Source: Zymobacter palmae (lineage in GTDB: Bacteria > Pseudomonadota > Gammaproteobacteria > Pseudomonadales > Halomonadaceae). Taken from it: a stretch of DNA of 64,000 bases. This document shows positions 35,754-45,060 of this stretch, piece after piece. A model generated the notes under the pieces. It saw only the letters and a program-made list of their open reading frames with translations. It was not told where the DNA came from and did not search any database. How positions within the stretch are numbered: the stretch's first letter is position 1; each line of letters begins with the position of its first letter. Location: assembly GCF_003610015.1 (NCBI RefSeq), contig NZ_AP018933.1:372001-436000 (forward strand), given 5' to 3'. A program made the translations under genes and the position numbers.

Positions 35754-35895
35754 AAGGCGTCCATGCCACCCGATGGCGTATGATGATACATCTACTATAA
35801 AGCACCCCGTGGTGTTATGACACCGCGTTGTCTCCCGGGGTTCTGTCCATCGACACCGTATAGTCCTGCACGATAATGCCCCGAGGATATGGCAC

Positions 35896-36852
35896 ATGAC
35901 CGAGCCCACGGCCGAGATCATCGAACGCGAGGCGCAGCTGACGCGCGAAGAACATGGCATGCGCATGGATCAGGCGGCAGCAGTGCTGTTCTCCGAGTTC
36001 TCGCGTGAGCGCCTCAAACAGTGGATTGGCGAAGGGGCTCTGACCCTAGACGGCAAGACCGTCAAGCCCAAGGTAAAAGTGCTGGTCGGCCAGTGGCTGC
36101 GCTTGAAGGCGACCCTGCAGGCTGAAGGTGAGTGGGTTGCTCAGGATATCCCGCTGGATGTGGTGTACGAAGACGACAGCGTGCTGGTCATCAACAAGCC
36201 CGCTGGGCTGGTTGTACATCCGGCTGCCGGTAATCCCGACGGCACGCTGCTAAATGCGCTGCTGCATCACTATCCTGCACAGGAAAACATACCGCGTGCG
36301 GGTATCGTCCATCGCCTCGACAAGGAGACGACGGGCCTGATGGTGGTAGCGCGCACGCTGGAAGCGCACCACTCGCTGATCAATCAGCTCAAGGACAAAA
36401 GTGTCACGCGTGAGTACGACGCTGTCGTGGTAGGGGTCATGACCGCGGGCGGTACTGTCGATGCTCCGCTGGGGCGTCACCCCAAAGATCGCAAGCGCCA
36501 GGCGGTGGTGAGCAATGGCAAGCCTGCGGTCACGCACTTCCGCGTGGTTGAGCGCTTCTCCGGCCACACGCATATCCGTTGCCAGCTTGAGACCGGCCGA
36601 ACGCACCAAATCCGCGTGCACATGTCACATGAAGGCTGGCCGCTGGTGGGTGACCCCGTTTACGGTGGGCGCCTGCGCTTCCCGCCAGGTGCTTCCGAGA
36701 CACTGCGCGACGCGCTGAAAGATTTCGGTCGTCAGGCGCTGCACGCGCGTCGCCTGCGCTTCGAGCACCCGGTGACGGGAGAGGAAGTGATGTGCCACGC
36801 ACCGCTGCCTGACGATATGGCGCAGCTGCTGGATTGCCTGCGCGAAGAATGA
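35896..36852 (+). CDS. rluD: 23S rRNA pseudouridine synthase RluD
   Basis: 318 residues. An S4 RNA-binding domain is followed by the catalytic motif HRLDKETTG (Asp nucleophile) and the RTHQIRVH motif. It makes pseudouridines in helix 69 of 23S rRNA, important for ribosome assembly. GAGG lies upstream of the ATG. It is divergent from bamD. In most relatives pgeF follows directly; here pgeF is 14 kb away and a ClpP-like gene follows instead. Confidence 0.96.
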   Translation: MTEPTAEIIEREAQLTREEHGMRMDQAAAVLFSEFSRERLKQWIGEGALTLDGKTVKPKVKVLVGQWLRLKATLQAEGEWVAQDIPLDVVYEDDSVLVINKPAGLVVHPAAGNPDGTLLNALLHHYPAQENIPRAGIVHRLDKETTGLMVVARTLEAHHSLINQLKDKSVTREYDAVVVGVMTAGGTVDAPLGRHPKDRKRQAVVSNGKPAVTHFRVVERFSGHTHIRCQLETGRTHQIRVHMSHEGWPLVGDPVYGGRLRFPPGASETLRDALKDFGRQALHARRLRFEHPVTGEEVMCHAPLPDDMAQLLDCLREE

Positions 36853-36973
36853 TGCCGTTTTCTCAGGCGTCATCGGCTGATGGCGTCGCGGGAGCGGTGT
36901 GATAGGCTGATACCCATTGCATGCCTGCAATACGGGTATGCGACAGAGAGACTGACCGAGGAGTAGGGGTGTA

Positions 36974-37558
36974 ATGTCCGACGACAAGGAACGCAATGAA
37001 GGCAGCATCGTCAACACGAAGCTGCTGGAAGCCACACTGGAAGCGCGCAAGATCTTCATCACCGGTGAAATCGAGCACAAGATGGCGCGTGAAGTCGTGC
37101 AGCAGCTGCACGTCATGGCGCACCTGAGCGACAAGCCGATCAAGCTGTTCATCAGCTCGCCGGGCGGTCACGTCGAATCCGGTGACATGATCTTTGACGC
37201 CATCCGCTTTATCAAACCGCGCGTCATCGTCATCGGTTCGGGCTGGGTGGCCAGTGCCGGGGCGCTGATCTATGCCGCTGCCGAGAAAGAAGACCGCTAT
37301 TCCCTGCCGAACACGCGCTTCCTGCTACACCAACCGTCTGGCGGTTTCCGCGGTCAGAGCAGCGATCTGGAAATCTACGCGCGCGAAATCGGCATTATGC
37401 GCACGCGTCTGAACCGCATCTTCTCTGATGCGACAGGTCAGCCGATGGAGCGCATCGAAAAAGATACGGAGCGCGACTTCTGGCTGAGTGCCGAAGAAGC
37501 CGTCGAGTACGGTCTGGTACACAAGGTCATTCATAAAGAAGATGAACTGGGCCTCTAA
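36974..37558 (+). CDS. ClpP-like serine protease paralogue
   Basis: 194 residues of the ClpP/crotonase fold. The catalytic Ser94 lies in GWVASAGA, His119 in RFLLHQPSGG, and an Asp follows in TERDFWLSAEEAVEYGL. The size fits ClpP (E. coli 207), but the N-terminus and the Ser motif (usually GQAASMGA) differ from housekeeping ClpP, so this is a second, divergent ClpP family. No clpX or clpA is adjacent. It is monocistronic with a strong terminator. Probably a cytosolic peptidase working with a Clp ATPase encoded elsewhere. Confidence 0.85.
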   Translation: MSDDKERNEGSIVNTKLLEATLEARKIFITGEIEHKMAREVVQQLHVMAHLSDKPIKLFISSPGGHVESGDMIFDAIRFIKPRVIVIGSGWVASAGALIYAAAEKEDRYSLPNTRFLLHQPSGGFRGQSSDLEIYAREIGIMRTRLNRIFSDATGQPMERIEKDTERDFWLSAEEAVEYGLVHKVIHKEDELGL

Positions 37559-37594
37559 GTCCAGATTCTTCATCGTTCATTTGTGAATGTCAGG

Positions 37595-37628
37595 AAAGGC
37601 GGGGCCACCAGTGTGGCTCCGCCTTTTT
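37595..37628 (+). terminator. Intrinsic terminator after the clpP-like gene
   Basis: AAAGGCGGGGCCAC / GTGGCTCCGCCTTT with one G-T pair, a 4-base loop and a T-run. Confidence 0.85.
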
Positions 37629-37752
37629 GCTTTCTATCCGCTTTTCCGCTCGTATCAGGCTCAAGGGGCGAGATGGCAGACGGCATGCCGTGGCGGAGAT
37701 TCATCATCGGTATTTCCCTTTCCTAGCGTTTCCCTGTAGAGTGACTTCTATT

Positions 37753-38289
37753 ATGAAAGTTAATGATCTGTCCACAATGCCATGCCCCATCGCACGCGCC
37801 CTTGGCTGCGTGGGCGAATGGTGGAGTTTGCTCATCATCCGGGATGCGATCCAAGGCATTGCGCGGTTCGATGAGCTTGAAAAAAGTCTCGGGATTTCCA
37901 GCAGCATGCTGGCACGGCGGCTTGTACAACTGGTCGATCAAGGCCTGCTCGAAAAGCACCCTTACCAGCAGCGCCCCGTGCGCTATGAGTACCGACTGAC
38001 GGAAAAGGGACGTGCGCTCTATCCGATCCTTCTGATGCTGTTCGACTGGGGCGAGCGTTATGCCTCTCCAGACGGGTCACATGAGATTACAATGGTCAAT
38101 CGCGCAGACCATCGACCAATTGAGCCGATCGTCGTGGATCGTCGTACTCTGACGCCCTTGGCTTTCGAGACCACATTTGTAGTGCCGGGACCTGATGCGC
38201 AGCCGCCGATGATCTCGCGTATCGAGCGCATCCAGGCCTATTGGCAGGCGTGCTATCCCGCACCTGATGAATCTGTTGAAGAGGAATGA
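37753..38289 (+). CDS. HxlR-family transcriptional regulator
   Basis: 178 residues from MKVNDLS; an earlier frame start at 37627 lies inside the terminator. The winged-helix HxlR signature is CPIARALGCVGEWWSLLIIRDA, with the redox-type Cys near the N-terminus, then SSSMLARRLVQLVDQGLL and RYEYRLTEKG. A C-terminal extension of about 70 residues is unassigned. It ends at the start of the FabF-like gene, so it probably controls that gene; HxlR proteins often respond to electrophiles or redox stress. Confidence 0.85.
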   Translation: MKVNDLSTMPCPIARALGCVGEWWSLLIIRDAIQGIARFDELEKSLGISSSMLARRLVQLVDQGLLEKHPYQQRPVRYEYRLTEKGRALYPILLMLFDWGERYASPDGSHEITMVNRADHRPIEPIVVDRRTLTPLAFETTFVVPGPDAQPPMISRIERIQAYWQACYPAPDESVEEE

Positions 38290-38291
38290 AT

Positions 38292-39560
38292 ATGCGTCGC
38301 ATCGTCGTTACCGGAATGGGAGTGGTATCTCCGTTGGGCTGTGGCACAGCATGTGCCTGGGAACGTCTGCTGGCAGGATGCTCCGGCGTACGCGCACTGC
38401 CGGATGCGATGCGCGCGGATTTGCAGGTGCACGCAGCCGGACAGGTGCCGAGTATTGAGGACGATGCCGAAGGCGGATTCGATCCTGCGCGCGTGGCAGC
38501 GCCCAAGGAACTGCGCAAGATGGACACGTTCATCCAGTACGCGCTGATGGCAGCGGATGAAGCGCTGGCGCAGGCCAACTGGGCTCCTCGCACGGATGAC
38601 GAGCAACAACGCTCAGCGACGATTATCGCCTCCGGTGTCGGTGGCTTTCCTCTTATCGTGGACAGCGTACGTACCGTAGATGAGCGCGGCACCCGCCGTC
38701 TGTCGCCGTTCACCGTGCCGGGCTTCCTCGTCAATCTGGCGGCGGGACACGTTTCTATTCGCCATCAGTTCAAGGGGCCAATCGGTGCGCCCGTCACCGC
38801 CTGTGCGGCAGGTGTGCAGGCCATTGGCGACGCAGCCCGGCTGATTCACTGTGGTGAGGCGGACATCGCGGTCTGTGGGGGGGCTGAAGCCTGTATCGAC
38901 ACAGTGAGTTTGGGAGGCTTTGCAGCCGCGCGTGCTTTGTCAACGGCCTTCCCTGACGCGCCCGAAAAGGCCTCGCGCCCGTTTGACCGTGATCGCGATG
39001 GCTTCGTGATGGGGGAAGGCGCAGGTGTGCTGGTTATCGAAACGCTGGAGCATGCCCTTGAGCGTGGTGCGACGCCGCTTGCCGAGCTGGTGGGCTATGG
39101 CACCAGTGCTGATGCCTATCACCTGACGGCCGGAGCCCCAGATGGATCGGGGGCGATCAACGCGATGCAGCGTGCGATTCGTCAGGCCGGCATCCGGCCG
39201 GATCAGATCGGTCACCTGAACGCACATGCCACCTCCACTCAGGTCGGCGACGCAGGCGAGCTGGCCGCGATCCATCACGTTTTCGGGGGGGACAGCCATG
39301 TGGCCGTCAGCTCGACCAAATCCTCGACGGGACACCTGTTGGGGGCTGCCGGAGGGCTTGAGGCGGTGTTTACCGTACAGGCCCTGCGTCATCAGATCGC
39401 GCCGGCCACGCTCAACCTTGAGCATCCCGACGAGCAGGCGGCTGGCATTGACCTTGTGCGTGGTGAGCCTCGTGCACTGGAGTGTGAATACGCGATCTCC
39501 AACGGCTTCGGTTTCGGCGGCGTGAATGCGAGTGTCATCTTCAAACGCTGGGCGGGGTAA
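38292..39560 (+). CDS. Orphan FabF-like 3-oxoacyl-ACP synthase II
   Basis: 422 residues from MRRIVV (GAGG seven bases upstream; an ATG six bases earlier overlaps the HxlR stop). A complete condensing triad: Cys in VTACAAG, His in NAHATST, His in SSTGHLLGAAGG. GFGGVNAS is typical of FabF. Fatty acid genes are not adjacent, so this is a paralogue tied to an HxlR regulator rather than the core fabF. It may elongate acyl chains for a special lipid or metabolite, or confer inhibitor tolerance. It is not close to Cfa3, which is shorter. Confidence 0.85.
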   Translation: MRRIVVTGMGVVSPLGCGTACAWERLLAGCSGVRALPDAMRADLQVHAAGQVPSIEDDAEGGFDPARVAAPKELRKMDTFIQYALMAADEALAQANWAPRTDDEQQRSATIIASGVGGFPLIVDSVRTVDERGTRRLSPFTVPGFLVNLAAGHVSIRHQFKGPIGAPVTACAAGVQAIGDAARLIHCGEADIAVCGGAEACIDTVSLGGFAAARALSTAFPDAPEKASRPFDRDRDGFVMGEGAGVLVIETLEHALERGATPLAELVGYGTSADAYHLTAGAPDGSGAINAMQRAIRQAGIRPDQIGHLNAHATSTQVGDAGELAAIHHVFGGDSHVAVSSTKSSTGHLLGAAGGLEAVFTVQALRHQIAPATLNLEHPDEQAAGIDLVRGEPRALECEYAISNGFGFGGVNASVIFKRWAG

Positions 39561-39898
39561 TAAATATTTGGCGGCTAGACGCCCGTATAAAAAAGTAGGA
39601 ACAGCAACGGGAGCAAACACAAAAAACGCGGGTGCTCGCTTAAGGCCAGCATGTTGCCTATCCGCGTTCACTATGTGTCCGTGATTGTATTGGCGATGCG
39701 GCATGATAAGGCATACCAAACGCAGAGTATGGTGTGCCTATACTTGGCGTACTCAAGACCATGTCACATCGCTCATGTCTGTTTTCGAAGCATTCTGGTG
39801 CTTCCGTCTCGCTATCTCAATGAAATACGTGTAACAACCTCAATGCGTTATTTCTTCGGCTTAAAGGTAAAATGGCTCCCAACGATAGGGCCCAATTT
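39561..39898. other. Intergenic region after the FabF-like gene
   Basis: About 340 A+T-richer bases. A 95-codon frame here has no ribosome binding site or family signal; I see no gene or RNA. Confidence 0.45.
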
Positions 39899-39930
39899 AC
39901 CTGACAGTAAGGCCATTGCTGTCAGGTTTT
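39899..39930 (+). terminator. Intrinsic terminator overlapping the gltP 3' end
   Basis: ACCTGACAG / CTGTCAGGT with an 11-base loop, followed by TTTTT on the plus strand. The gltP stop codon lies inside its right arm. Confidence 0.7.
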
Positions 39931-41259
39931 TGATCTAGTGATTGTTTCGAAATAGGCCTTGCCCTTTTCGGCGTCATATACTCCTTCCCATTTGGCTACG
40001 ATTAGCGTTGCAAGTGAATTTCCTACCACATTCAAGGCGGTACGTCCCATATCCATGATTCTGTCAACACCAGCAATCAACGCCAGTCCTTCGAGAGGAA
40101 GCCCTGCGCTTGATAGTGTTGCCAGCAGGATGACGAACATGAACCCTGGCACACCGGCTGCGCCCTTAGAAGTCACAACCATCGTCAATACCAGCATGAC
40201 AAGCTCCTGTACTCCAAGATGAATGCCGTAGAGCTGTGCGATAAATAGTGTGCCGATCCCCAAATAGATTGAGGCTCCATCAAGGTTGAATACGTATCCC
40301 GTTGGAATAACGAACGCAGTGACTGCTTTGGGGGAGCCGTAATCTTCCATTTTTTTGATAATCGTGGGTAACACCGTTGCTGAACTGCACGTTGTGAAGG
40401 CAATAAGTAACTCATCTTTGATGATAAGCAGCAGGTGGAAGATATTGAACCCGAACAGGCGTGCAGTAATGCCCAGTACGATCAATGTAAAAGAAATGAT
40501 GGCGGCATAGGTGATACCCAATAACTTTAGTAGTGGGATAAGTGAGCTAAAACCGAAGTTAGCGACGGTGACAGCGATGAGTGCCGCTACCCCTACAGGG
40601 GCATATTTCATTACTATTGAAGTGACCTTGAACATGACTTCAGATGTCCCTCGCAGTATTGAAACAACGGGTTTCCTTATTTCATCTGGCTGATACTGAA
40701 GCCCTATTCCGAAAAGAATGGAAAAAAATATAATGGGCAATAGATCGCCGCGCCCCATAGCGGAAATGATATTGTCCGGTACAATACCTAGAATGAGCGC
40801 CATGATGCCATGAGGAGCAGTAGCCGTATTTTCTAATGCATGAACGTGGGACATATTTACATGGGCGAGCTGAGAGATATCGGTATTACTTCCTGGCTGA
40901 AACGCGAGCCCAAATATTAGCCCAAATACTATTGCTAACGTCGTGATAATCTCGAAATAGACGATTGTTTTGAGGCCAATGCGTCCCAGTGATTTACCAT
41001 CTCCCGTGCCTGCTATACCTACAATCATGCTTGTAAATACGATAGGAACGACGATCATCTTGATGAGTTTTATGAACAGGTCACCTGCGGGCTGAAGATA
41101 GTCCACAACTATGATGGCACGCATAGCGGGGTGGGCATTTAACAGTAGTCCGGTACCAATACCGATAACCAGTCCGATAGCAATCTGCCATGCGAGTCCG
41201 ATACCTGATGACGATTTTTTTGAAGAAAAATCGGCCTCTTTCTTGATTAGTGCTGTCAT
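39922..41259 (-). CDS. gltP: Glutamate/aspartate or dicarboxylate:cation symporter (DAACS family)
   Basis: 445 residues, about eight transmembrane segments and two re-entrant hairpins. Family motifs: AFTTCSSATVLP (HP1 serine-rich), GYVFNLDGASIY (TM7), TSKGAAGVPG (HP2) and GVDRIMDMGRTALNVVGN (TM8). The serine motif is closer to GltP than to DctA. It imports acidic amino acids or C4-dicarboxylates with protons or sodium. It is monocistronic, with A+T-rich flanks on both sides. The exact substrate is uncertain. Confidence 0.85.
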   Translation of the reverse strand: MTALIKKEADFSSKKSSSGIGLAWQIAIGLVIGIGTGLLLNAHPAMRAIIVVDYLQPAGDLFIKLIKMIVVPIVFTSMIVGIAGTGDGKSLGRIGLKTIVYFEIITTLAIVFGLIFGLAFQPGSNTDISQLAHVNMSHVHALENTATAPHGIMALILGIVPDNIISAMGRGDLLPIIFFSILFGIGLQYQPDEIRKPVVSILRGTSEVMFKVTSIVMKYAPVGVAALIAVTVANFGFSSLIPLLKLLGITYAAIISFTLIVLGITARLFGFNIFHLLLIIKDELLIAFTTCSSATVLPTIIKKMEDYGSPKAVTAFVIPTGYVFNLDGASIYLGIGTLFIAQLYGIHLGVQELVMLVLTMVVTSKGAAGVPGFMFVILLATLSSAGLPLEGLALIAGVDRIMDMGRTALNVVGNSLATLIVAKWEGVYDAEKGKAYFETITRSKT

Positions 41260-41315
41260 TAGTGGGATCCTTTGAAATTATTATTGATCTATGAAATGTT
41301 ATAATGAACCCGCGA

Positions 41316-41342
41316 CATGTTGATTGAATGCCATTCAACATG
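41316..41342. promoter_or_regulatory. Dyad upstream of gltP
   Basis: CATGTTGA and TCAACATG (11-base spacer) with a nested TTGAA/TTCAA dyad, 57-83 bases upstream of the gltP ATG, close to a minus-strand TATAAC box. A plausible operator. Confidence 0.35.
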
Positions 41343-41660
41343 ATGGTGTGAGTTTATAGATTGTTATTAGCGCTTTTATGGAGCCTATGGCGATTGTGTT
41401 TTGCATAAAAGATAGTGAAAAAAGAGCAAAATAATGTTCTGCCATGCAGCATGTCTTTATTTGTTGGTGATATTTTCCTTTTAGTAAGTTGTGGGCTTAT
41501 TTTGCGCCAAAGTAAGTGGATGAAAATATTAGCTGTTGTATCACGTAGTGCTGCTGGTAGCATATCAGTACGAGATGACGGCTTATATTGACGATAGATG
41601 TAAATGCAATGAAAAAATGTTGGTTGATAAGTGTTGGCAGCCAATGGTTAGGATGAATCA

Positions 41661-41683
41661 GCAGCCGAAAAATTTTCGGCTGC
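41661..41683. repeat. 23-base near-continuous palindrome
   Basis: GCAGCCGAAAA, one central base, then TTTTCGGCTGC. A perfect dyad about 180 bases downstream of the 41861 gene stop. No following T-run; a terminator-like hairpin or protein site. Confidence 0.4.
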
Positions 41684-41860
41684 ATAGGCTGTGATATTCA
41701 GGTAACACTATTTTTAAGTTGCCGCATTAAGGGCATATTCATAACCTTACGTTCATATCATTGAGAAGGTCTCAATCCCCAAAAAATGCAGCATAAGCCG
41801 TCTTTTTAGAAAGGGATAAAACGATCATTTAGGTTATGTACAGCCTCTAAGCATAATGCG

Positions 41861-42949
41861 TTATTGATCAATGATACTGGTTGGGCCTGCTGCACCGGGT
41901 ACTTCGAATAAATTGGCGGTATCACCAGTGTGAAGGAATACCACGTTGCTATTCGGTGCTACCTTTCCGGTGCGAATATGTTCAAGCAGCCCAGCAAAGC
42001 CTTTTCCTGTATAGACTGGCCCAAGAAAGACACCTTCGGCCTTGGCCATTTCCTTTATTGCAGCGGTGCTTTCCTCTGATGGAGTGGCATAGTTTTCGCC
42101 AATAAAGCGGTTATCTACCTCGATTTCGTCAAGAATGGACTGATCATCAGGAATATCGGCGTTGAATGTGCGCAGAATATCCTTTACACGTTCTACAATT
42201 ATGGCTTCATTGATCCAGAAATCAGGCTGGTAGAACGACACGGAAATTGAGCGAAACTTCACTTTGCTGCCGGTCATTATCTTGGCCGCAAGCATGCCAG
42301 GAAGGGCTGTACCAGTGCCTGTCGTATGATAGATGTAGTCGGGTTCAACGCCGGCTTGACGTGCCTGTTCGATGATCTCCTTAAAGGTCATGACATGACC
42401 AACGAACCCCGCTGTCAATGCACCGCCCGTTGGCACTATCAATACGTTGTGGCCTTCGGCTTCCAGCTCGGCTTTGCGGGCATGCATAGCATCTAGTACG
42501 TGCTGCTTGTCTTCTTTCACATTTTTGAAAGCATTGCTGGGCGCACTTAGATAATGGGTTTCCACATCCATCAATCTATCAAGCAACAGGTTGCCCCTGT
42601 ATTCATTGAGCGTGCCGTGTTGCTGCTCATCACGCGTAAGGTAAAGAATGGGTGTGATGCCCGCTACCCGTGCGGCTGCCGAAAATTGCATCCCGGAGTT
42701 TGTTAAATAGGCACCTTGGGTGATAAGCGTATCTACACCCTCTTCCAACGCTTGGCCGATCACGAATTCGGCAACGCGCATCTTGCTGCCGCTGATAGCA
42801 CCAGGCCCCGCCATGTCCTCGCGCTTGAGGAATAAGTTAATGCCGTAGGTGCGGGAGAGATTCTCCAGCTTATGGAAAGGCGTGGGATAGAAGCCGATGC
42901 GTTTGCGTGGTAACTGGTTGATTGTTTTTTCTAGTTCATCGAGTTGCAT
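41861..42949 (-). CDS. PLP-dependent D-cysteine desulfhydrase / ACC deaminase family protein
   Basis: 362 residues from MQLDELE, with GGAG nine bases upstream (an earlier start at 43009 lacks one). Fold-type II PLP enzyme: the Schiff-base Lys is in AISGSKMRVAEF, phosphate-binding glycines in TGTGTALPG, and VYTGKGFAGLL closes the fold. The family splits D-cysteine to pyruvate, sulfide and ammonia, or opens 1-aminocyclopropane-1-carboxylate. Sequence alone does not separate these. It is last in a run of four minus-strand genes. An ACC deaminase would suit a plant-associated lifestyle, but D-cysteine desulfhydrase is at least as likely. Confidence 0.8.
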   Translation of the reverse strand: MQLDELEKTINQLPRKRIGFYPTPFHKLENLSRTYGINLFLKREDMAGPGAISGSKMRVAEFVIGQALEEGVDTLITQGAYLTNSGMQFSAAARVAGITPILYLTRDEQQHGTLNEYRGNLLLDRLMDVETHYLSAPSNAFKNVKEDKQHVLDAMHARKAELEAEGHNVLIVPTGGALTAGFVGHVMTFKEIIEQARQAGVEPDYIYHTTGTGTALPGMLAAKIMTGSKVKFRSISVSFYQPDFWINEAIIVERVKDILRTFNADIPDDQSILDEIEVDNRFIGENYATPSEESTAAIKEMAKAEGVFLGPVYTGKGFAGLLEHIRTGKVAPNSNVVFLHTGDTANLFEVPGAAGPTSIIDQ

Positions 42950-43035
42950 ATCATTTATCTCCGCCAGTAAATAGAGAACGTTATTTCCTGCACGTACTGG
43001 AATGGCCATAAGGGCTTACCAAGATGCGTGCGGGA

Positions 43036-43533
43036 TCACTCTTCACACAGAAAGACACAAAGGTCAGTTTCTGGAGGGTTGATATCAAAGTCGAAAAACA
43101 TCTGGCTTACCCAGCCGCGGTGGTAAGTCTTGTGGTTGATGATATGAAGGAACATTTCTCCGCGCGTCATTTCGGCCTGCTTGCCCGAAACAAAGTGGAA
43201 CGACCTTTTTTCACTCAGGCTCTCTGGCGTCTGAGACTCTGCCCATTCTAGATACCATTGATTGAGGGCCGTTTGTGCTGCCACCAAGTCAGTAAAATCG
43301 GGATAGAGTATGTCTCGACGAGTAGAGAAACCATGTGCTTTGCCTAGCAGATGGGCCTGCCAGATCAGGTCGACGACATAGTTATGATTGAGTGTTCCTA
43401 CCATGGAAGAGAAAAGAGTTTTTCGTTGCGCATATATGGCCCCTTCGGGCAGTGTGCGCATAGCGGAGAACAGAACTTGGTCCGCCCAGTTGCTATAGCG
43501 CGCAAGCATTGTTGCCGTATCTATCGTCATCAT
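43036..43533 (-). CDS. DinB/YfiT-family four-helix protein
   Basis: 165 residues. The metal-site histidine pattern of DinB proteins is visible: His in LNHNYVVDLIW and two His in INHKTYHRGW. DinB-family members are four-helix bundles binding a divalent metal, several of which are thiol-dependent transferases. AAGGA lies ten bases before the ATG. It is third in the minus-strand run, 50 bases after the disulfide reductase gene and 86 bases before the D-cysteine desulfhydrase-like gene, which hints at thiol chemistry. Confidence 0.85.
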   Translation of the reverse strand: MMTIDTATMLARYSNWADQVLFSAMRTLPEGAIYAQRKTLFSSMVGTLNHNYVVDLIWQAHLLGKAHGFSTRRDILYPDFTDLVAAQTALNQWYLEWAESQTPESLSEKRSFHFVSGKQAEMTRGEMFLHIINHKTYHRGWVSQMFFDFDINPPETDLCVFLCEE

Positions 43534-43583
43534 GCTGTATATCCTTCAAGATGGCTGTCGGGGGGAATTGGGCGGTAAAAGCA

Positions 43584-45014
43584 TCATTCAGACGCTCGTG
43601 CAGCTTCGGCTTGCTGAAGCGCGCTGACCAAACCTTCTTCCACTACTGGGTGGTAGACGGGCATGTCTAGCATCTGTCTGATCGTCAATGATTGCTGATG
43701 GCACCACGCCAGTAGGTGGGCGATATGTTCGGCGCTAGGGCTGGCCCATTCCGCTCCCAAGAAGCGGCCGCTGTGCTTATCCGCATAGATGTGCATCATG
43801 CCGCGGTTCTTTAGCATGACACGGCTACGGCCTTGGTCCTCGAAATCCATGCTGCCGATGACAAAACTTCCCGGTGTTAGATCGGAGTAGCGCTGGCCGA
43901 CCATGGCAATCTGTGGATCGCTAAATACGATACTGATCGGAGAGTTGCGCTGGACTGGACGGACATCAGGAAACGCCGCGGCATTTTCTCCTGCAACCTT
44001 GCCTTCAAATGAGGCTTCATGCAGTTGCTGTAAGCGACCATTCGCGTCACCTGCAATGAAGATGGGCGTTTGGCCGCATTGCAGTGTCAGAGGGTCGAAC
44101 AGTGGCACACCCTGTTCGTCAAGGCGAAGGCCTGTTCGTTCGAGCGACAGCCCATCAAGGTTGGGTTTCCGGCCTGTAGCAGCAAGCACATAGTCAAAAT
44201 GCTCGGTAGTCTCATTACCTTGACGATCAGTGAAGGTGATGACGACGTGGTCGCCATCGCGTTGCATGTCGGTCACATTGGCATAGGGATCAACGTAATA
44301 CTCTTCGTTGAAGCAGGCTGTGACGGCTTTCTTGATGATGGGATCGGTGAGTGCCGCAATGCTTCCGTTCGCACCGAATACGCGGACATGTGTGCCGAGG
44401 CGTGAGAGAGCCTGTCCAAGCTCAAGGCCGATAATGCCAGCACCGAACACGGCCACACTGCGTGGCAGGTCATGCCATTCGAAGACATCTCTGTTCACCA
44501 CTACACGATCACCCAGTGTATGGAATGAAGTGGGGACGGCGGGACTCGAACCGGTAGCGATCACGATACTATTGGCATGAACGGTGATGTCATCTCCGAC
44601 AAGTAGCGTTGTATCGTCGATGAATCGTGCATGGCCGTTGAGTCGGTCTTCTGATGGAATCGTTGCGGCCCGCCCCAGTACACGTTCGACGAATCGATCA
44701 CGTTCCTGTCTGACCCGTTGCATAACCTTCTGTCCATCCACCTCAACCTTGCCATCAATGTGGATGCCAAACGGTGTCGAGTGGCGTGCGGCATGTGCCG
44801 TATCCGCTGCGGCAATGAGAAGCTTAGAAGGCATGCATCCTTCTCGGGCGCATGTTGTTCCCCCTGCGCCTTGCTCAATGAGCAGGGCGCGCTTACCTGC
44901 TGCACGAGCGGTTCTATACGCCGCTAGTCCCGATGTGCCCGCACCGATAACGGCAACATCAGTAGTCCGTACGTGGCGATTGTCGTTGTTGGATGCCCGC
45001 TGTGCGAATGTCAT
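43584..45014 (-). CDS. Pyridine nucleotide-disulfide oxidoreductase (dihydrolipoyl dehydrogenase-like)
   Basis: 476 residues from MTFAQRA (AAGGA seven bases upstream). FAD motif GAGTSGLAAY, redox-active disulfide in TCAREGCMPSK, NAD motif GAGIIGLELG, ATGRKPN, and a C-terminal His-Glu pair in YHPVVEEGL. These mark a class I flavin disulfide reductase. It is not beside 2-oxoacid dehydrogenase genes but between an allophanate hydrolase and a DinB-like gene, so its substrate may be another disulfide. The spacing of 46 bases to the upstream gene suggests an operon. Confidence 0.85.
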   Translation of the reverse strand: MTFAQRASNNDNRHVRTTDVAVIGAGTSGLAAYRTARAAGKRALLIEQGAGGTTCAREGCMPSKLLIAAADTAHAARHSTPFGIHIDGKVEVDGQKVMQRVRQERDRFVERVLGRAATIPSEDRLNGHARFIDDTTLLVGDDITVHANSIVIATGSSPAVPTSFHTLGDRVVVNRDVFEWHDLPRSVAVFGAGIIGLELGQALSRLGTHVRVFGANGSIAALTDPIIKKAVTACFNEEYYVDPYANVTDMQRDGDHVVITFTDRQGNETTEHFDYVLAATGRKPNLDGLSLERTGLRLDEQGVPLFDPLTLQCGQTPIFIAGDANGRLQQLHEASFEGKVAGENAAAFPDVRPVQRNSPISIVFSDPQIAMVGQRYSDLTPGSFVIGSMDFEDQGRSRVMLKNRGMMHIYADKHSGRFLGAEWASPSAEHIAHLLAWCHQQSLTIRQMLDMPVYHPVVEEGLVSALQQAEAARASE

Positions 45015-45060
45015 GTGTTGTCCTTCCGAAAATGTCAGGGGAACGCCAAGCAGTAGTGGC

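Larger units (their letters stand above)
41260..41860. other. Long A+T-rich region upstream of gltP
   Basis: About 600 bases between two minus-strand genes. No credible gene. It holds two palindromes (41316-41342 near the gltP promoter and 41661-41683) and many T-rich tracts. Confidence 0.5.

Noticed and set aside
39651-39938. 95-codon plus-strand frame after the FabF-like gene
   Set aside because: No ribosome binding site, no family resemblance and it runs through the gltP terminator.
44530-44555. tRNA T-arm-like sequence (GGTTCGAGTCC on the minus strand)
   Set aside because: It is coding sequence of the flavin disulfide reductase (ATGSSPAVP); no acceptor stem or anticodon arm can be formed around it.
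43584-45014. Assignment as mercuric reductase
   Set aside because: Two-Cys motif is present, but there is no N-terminal metal domain, no C-terminal Cys pair and no mer genes nearby.
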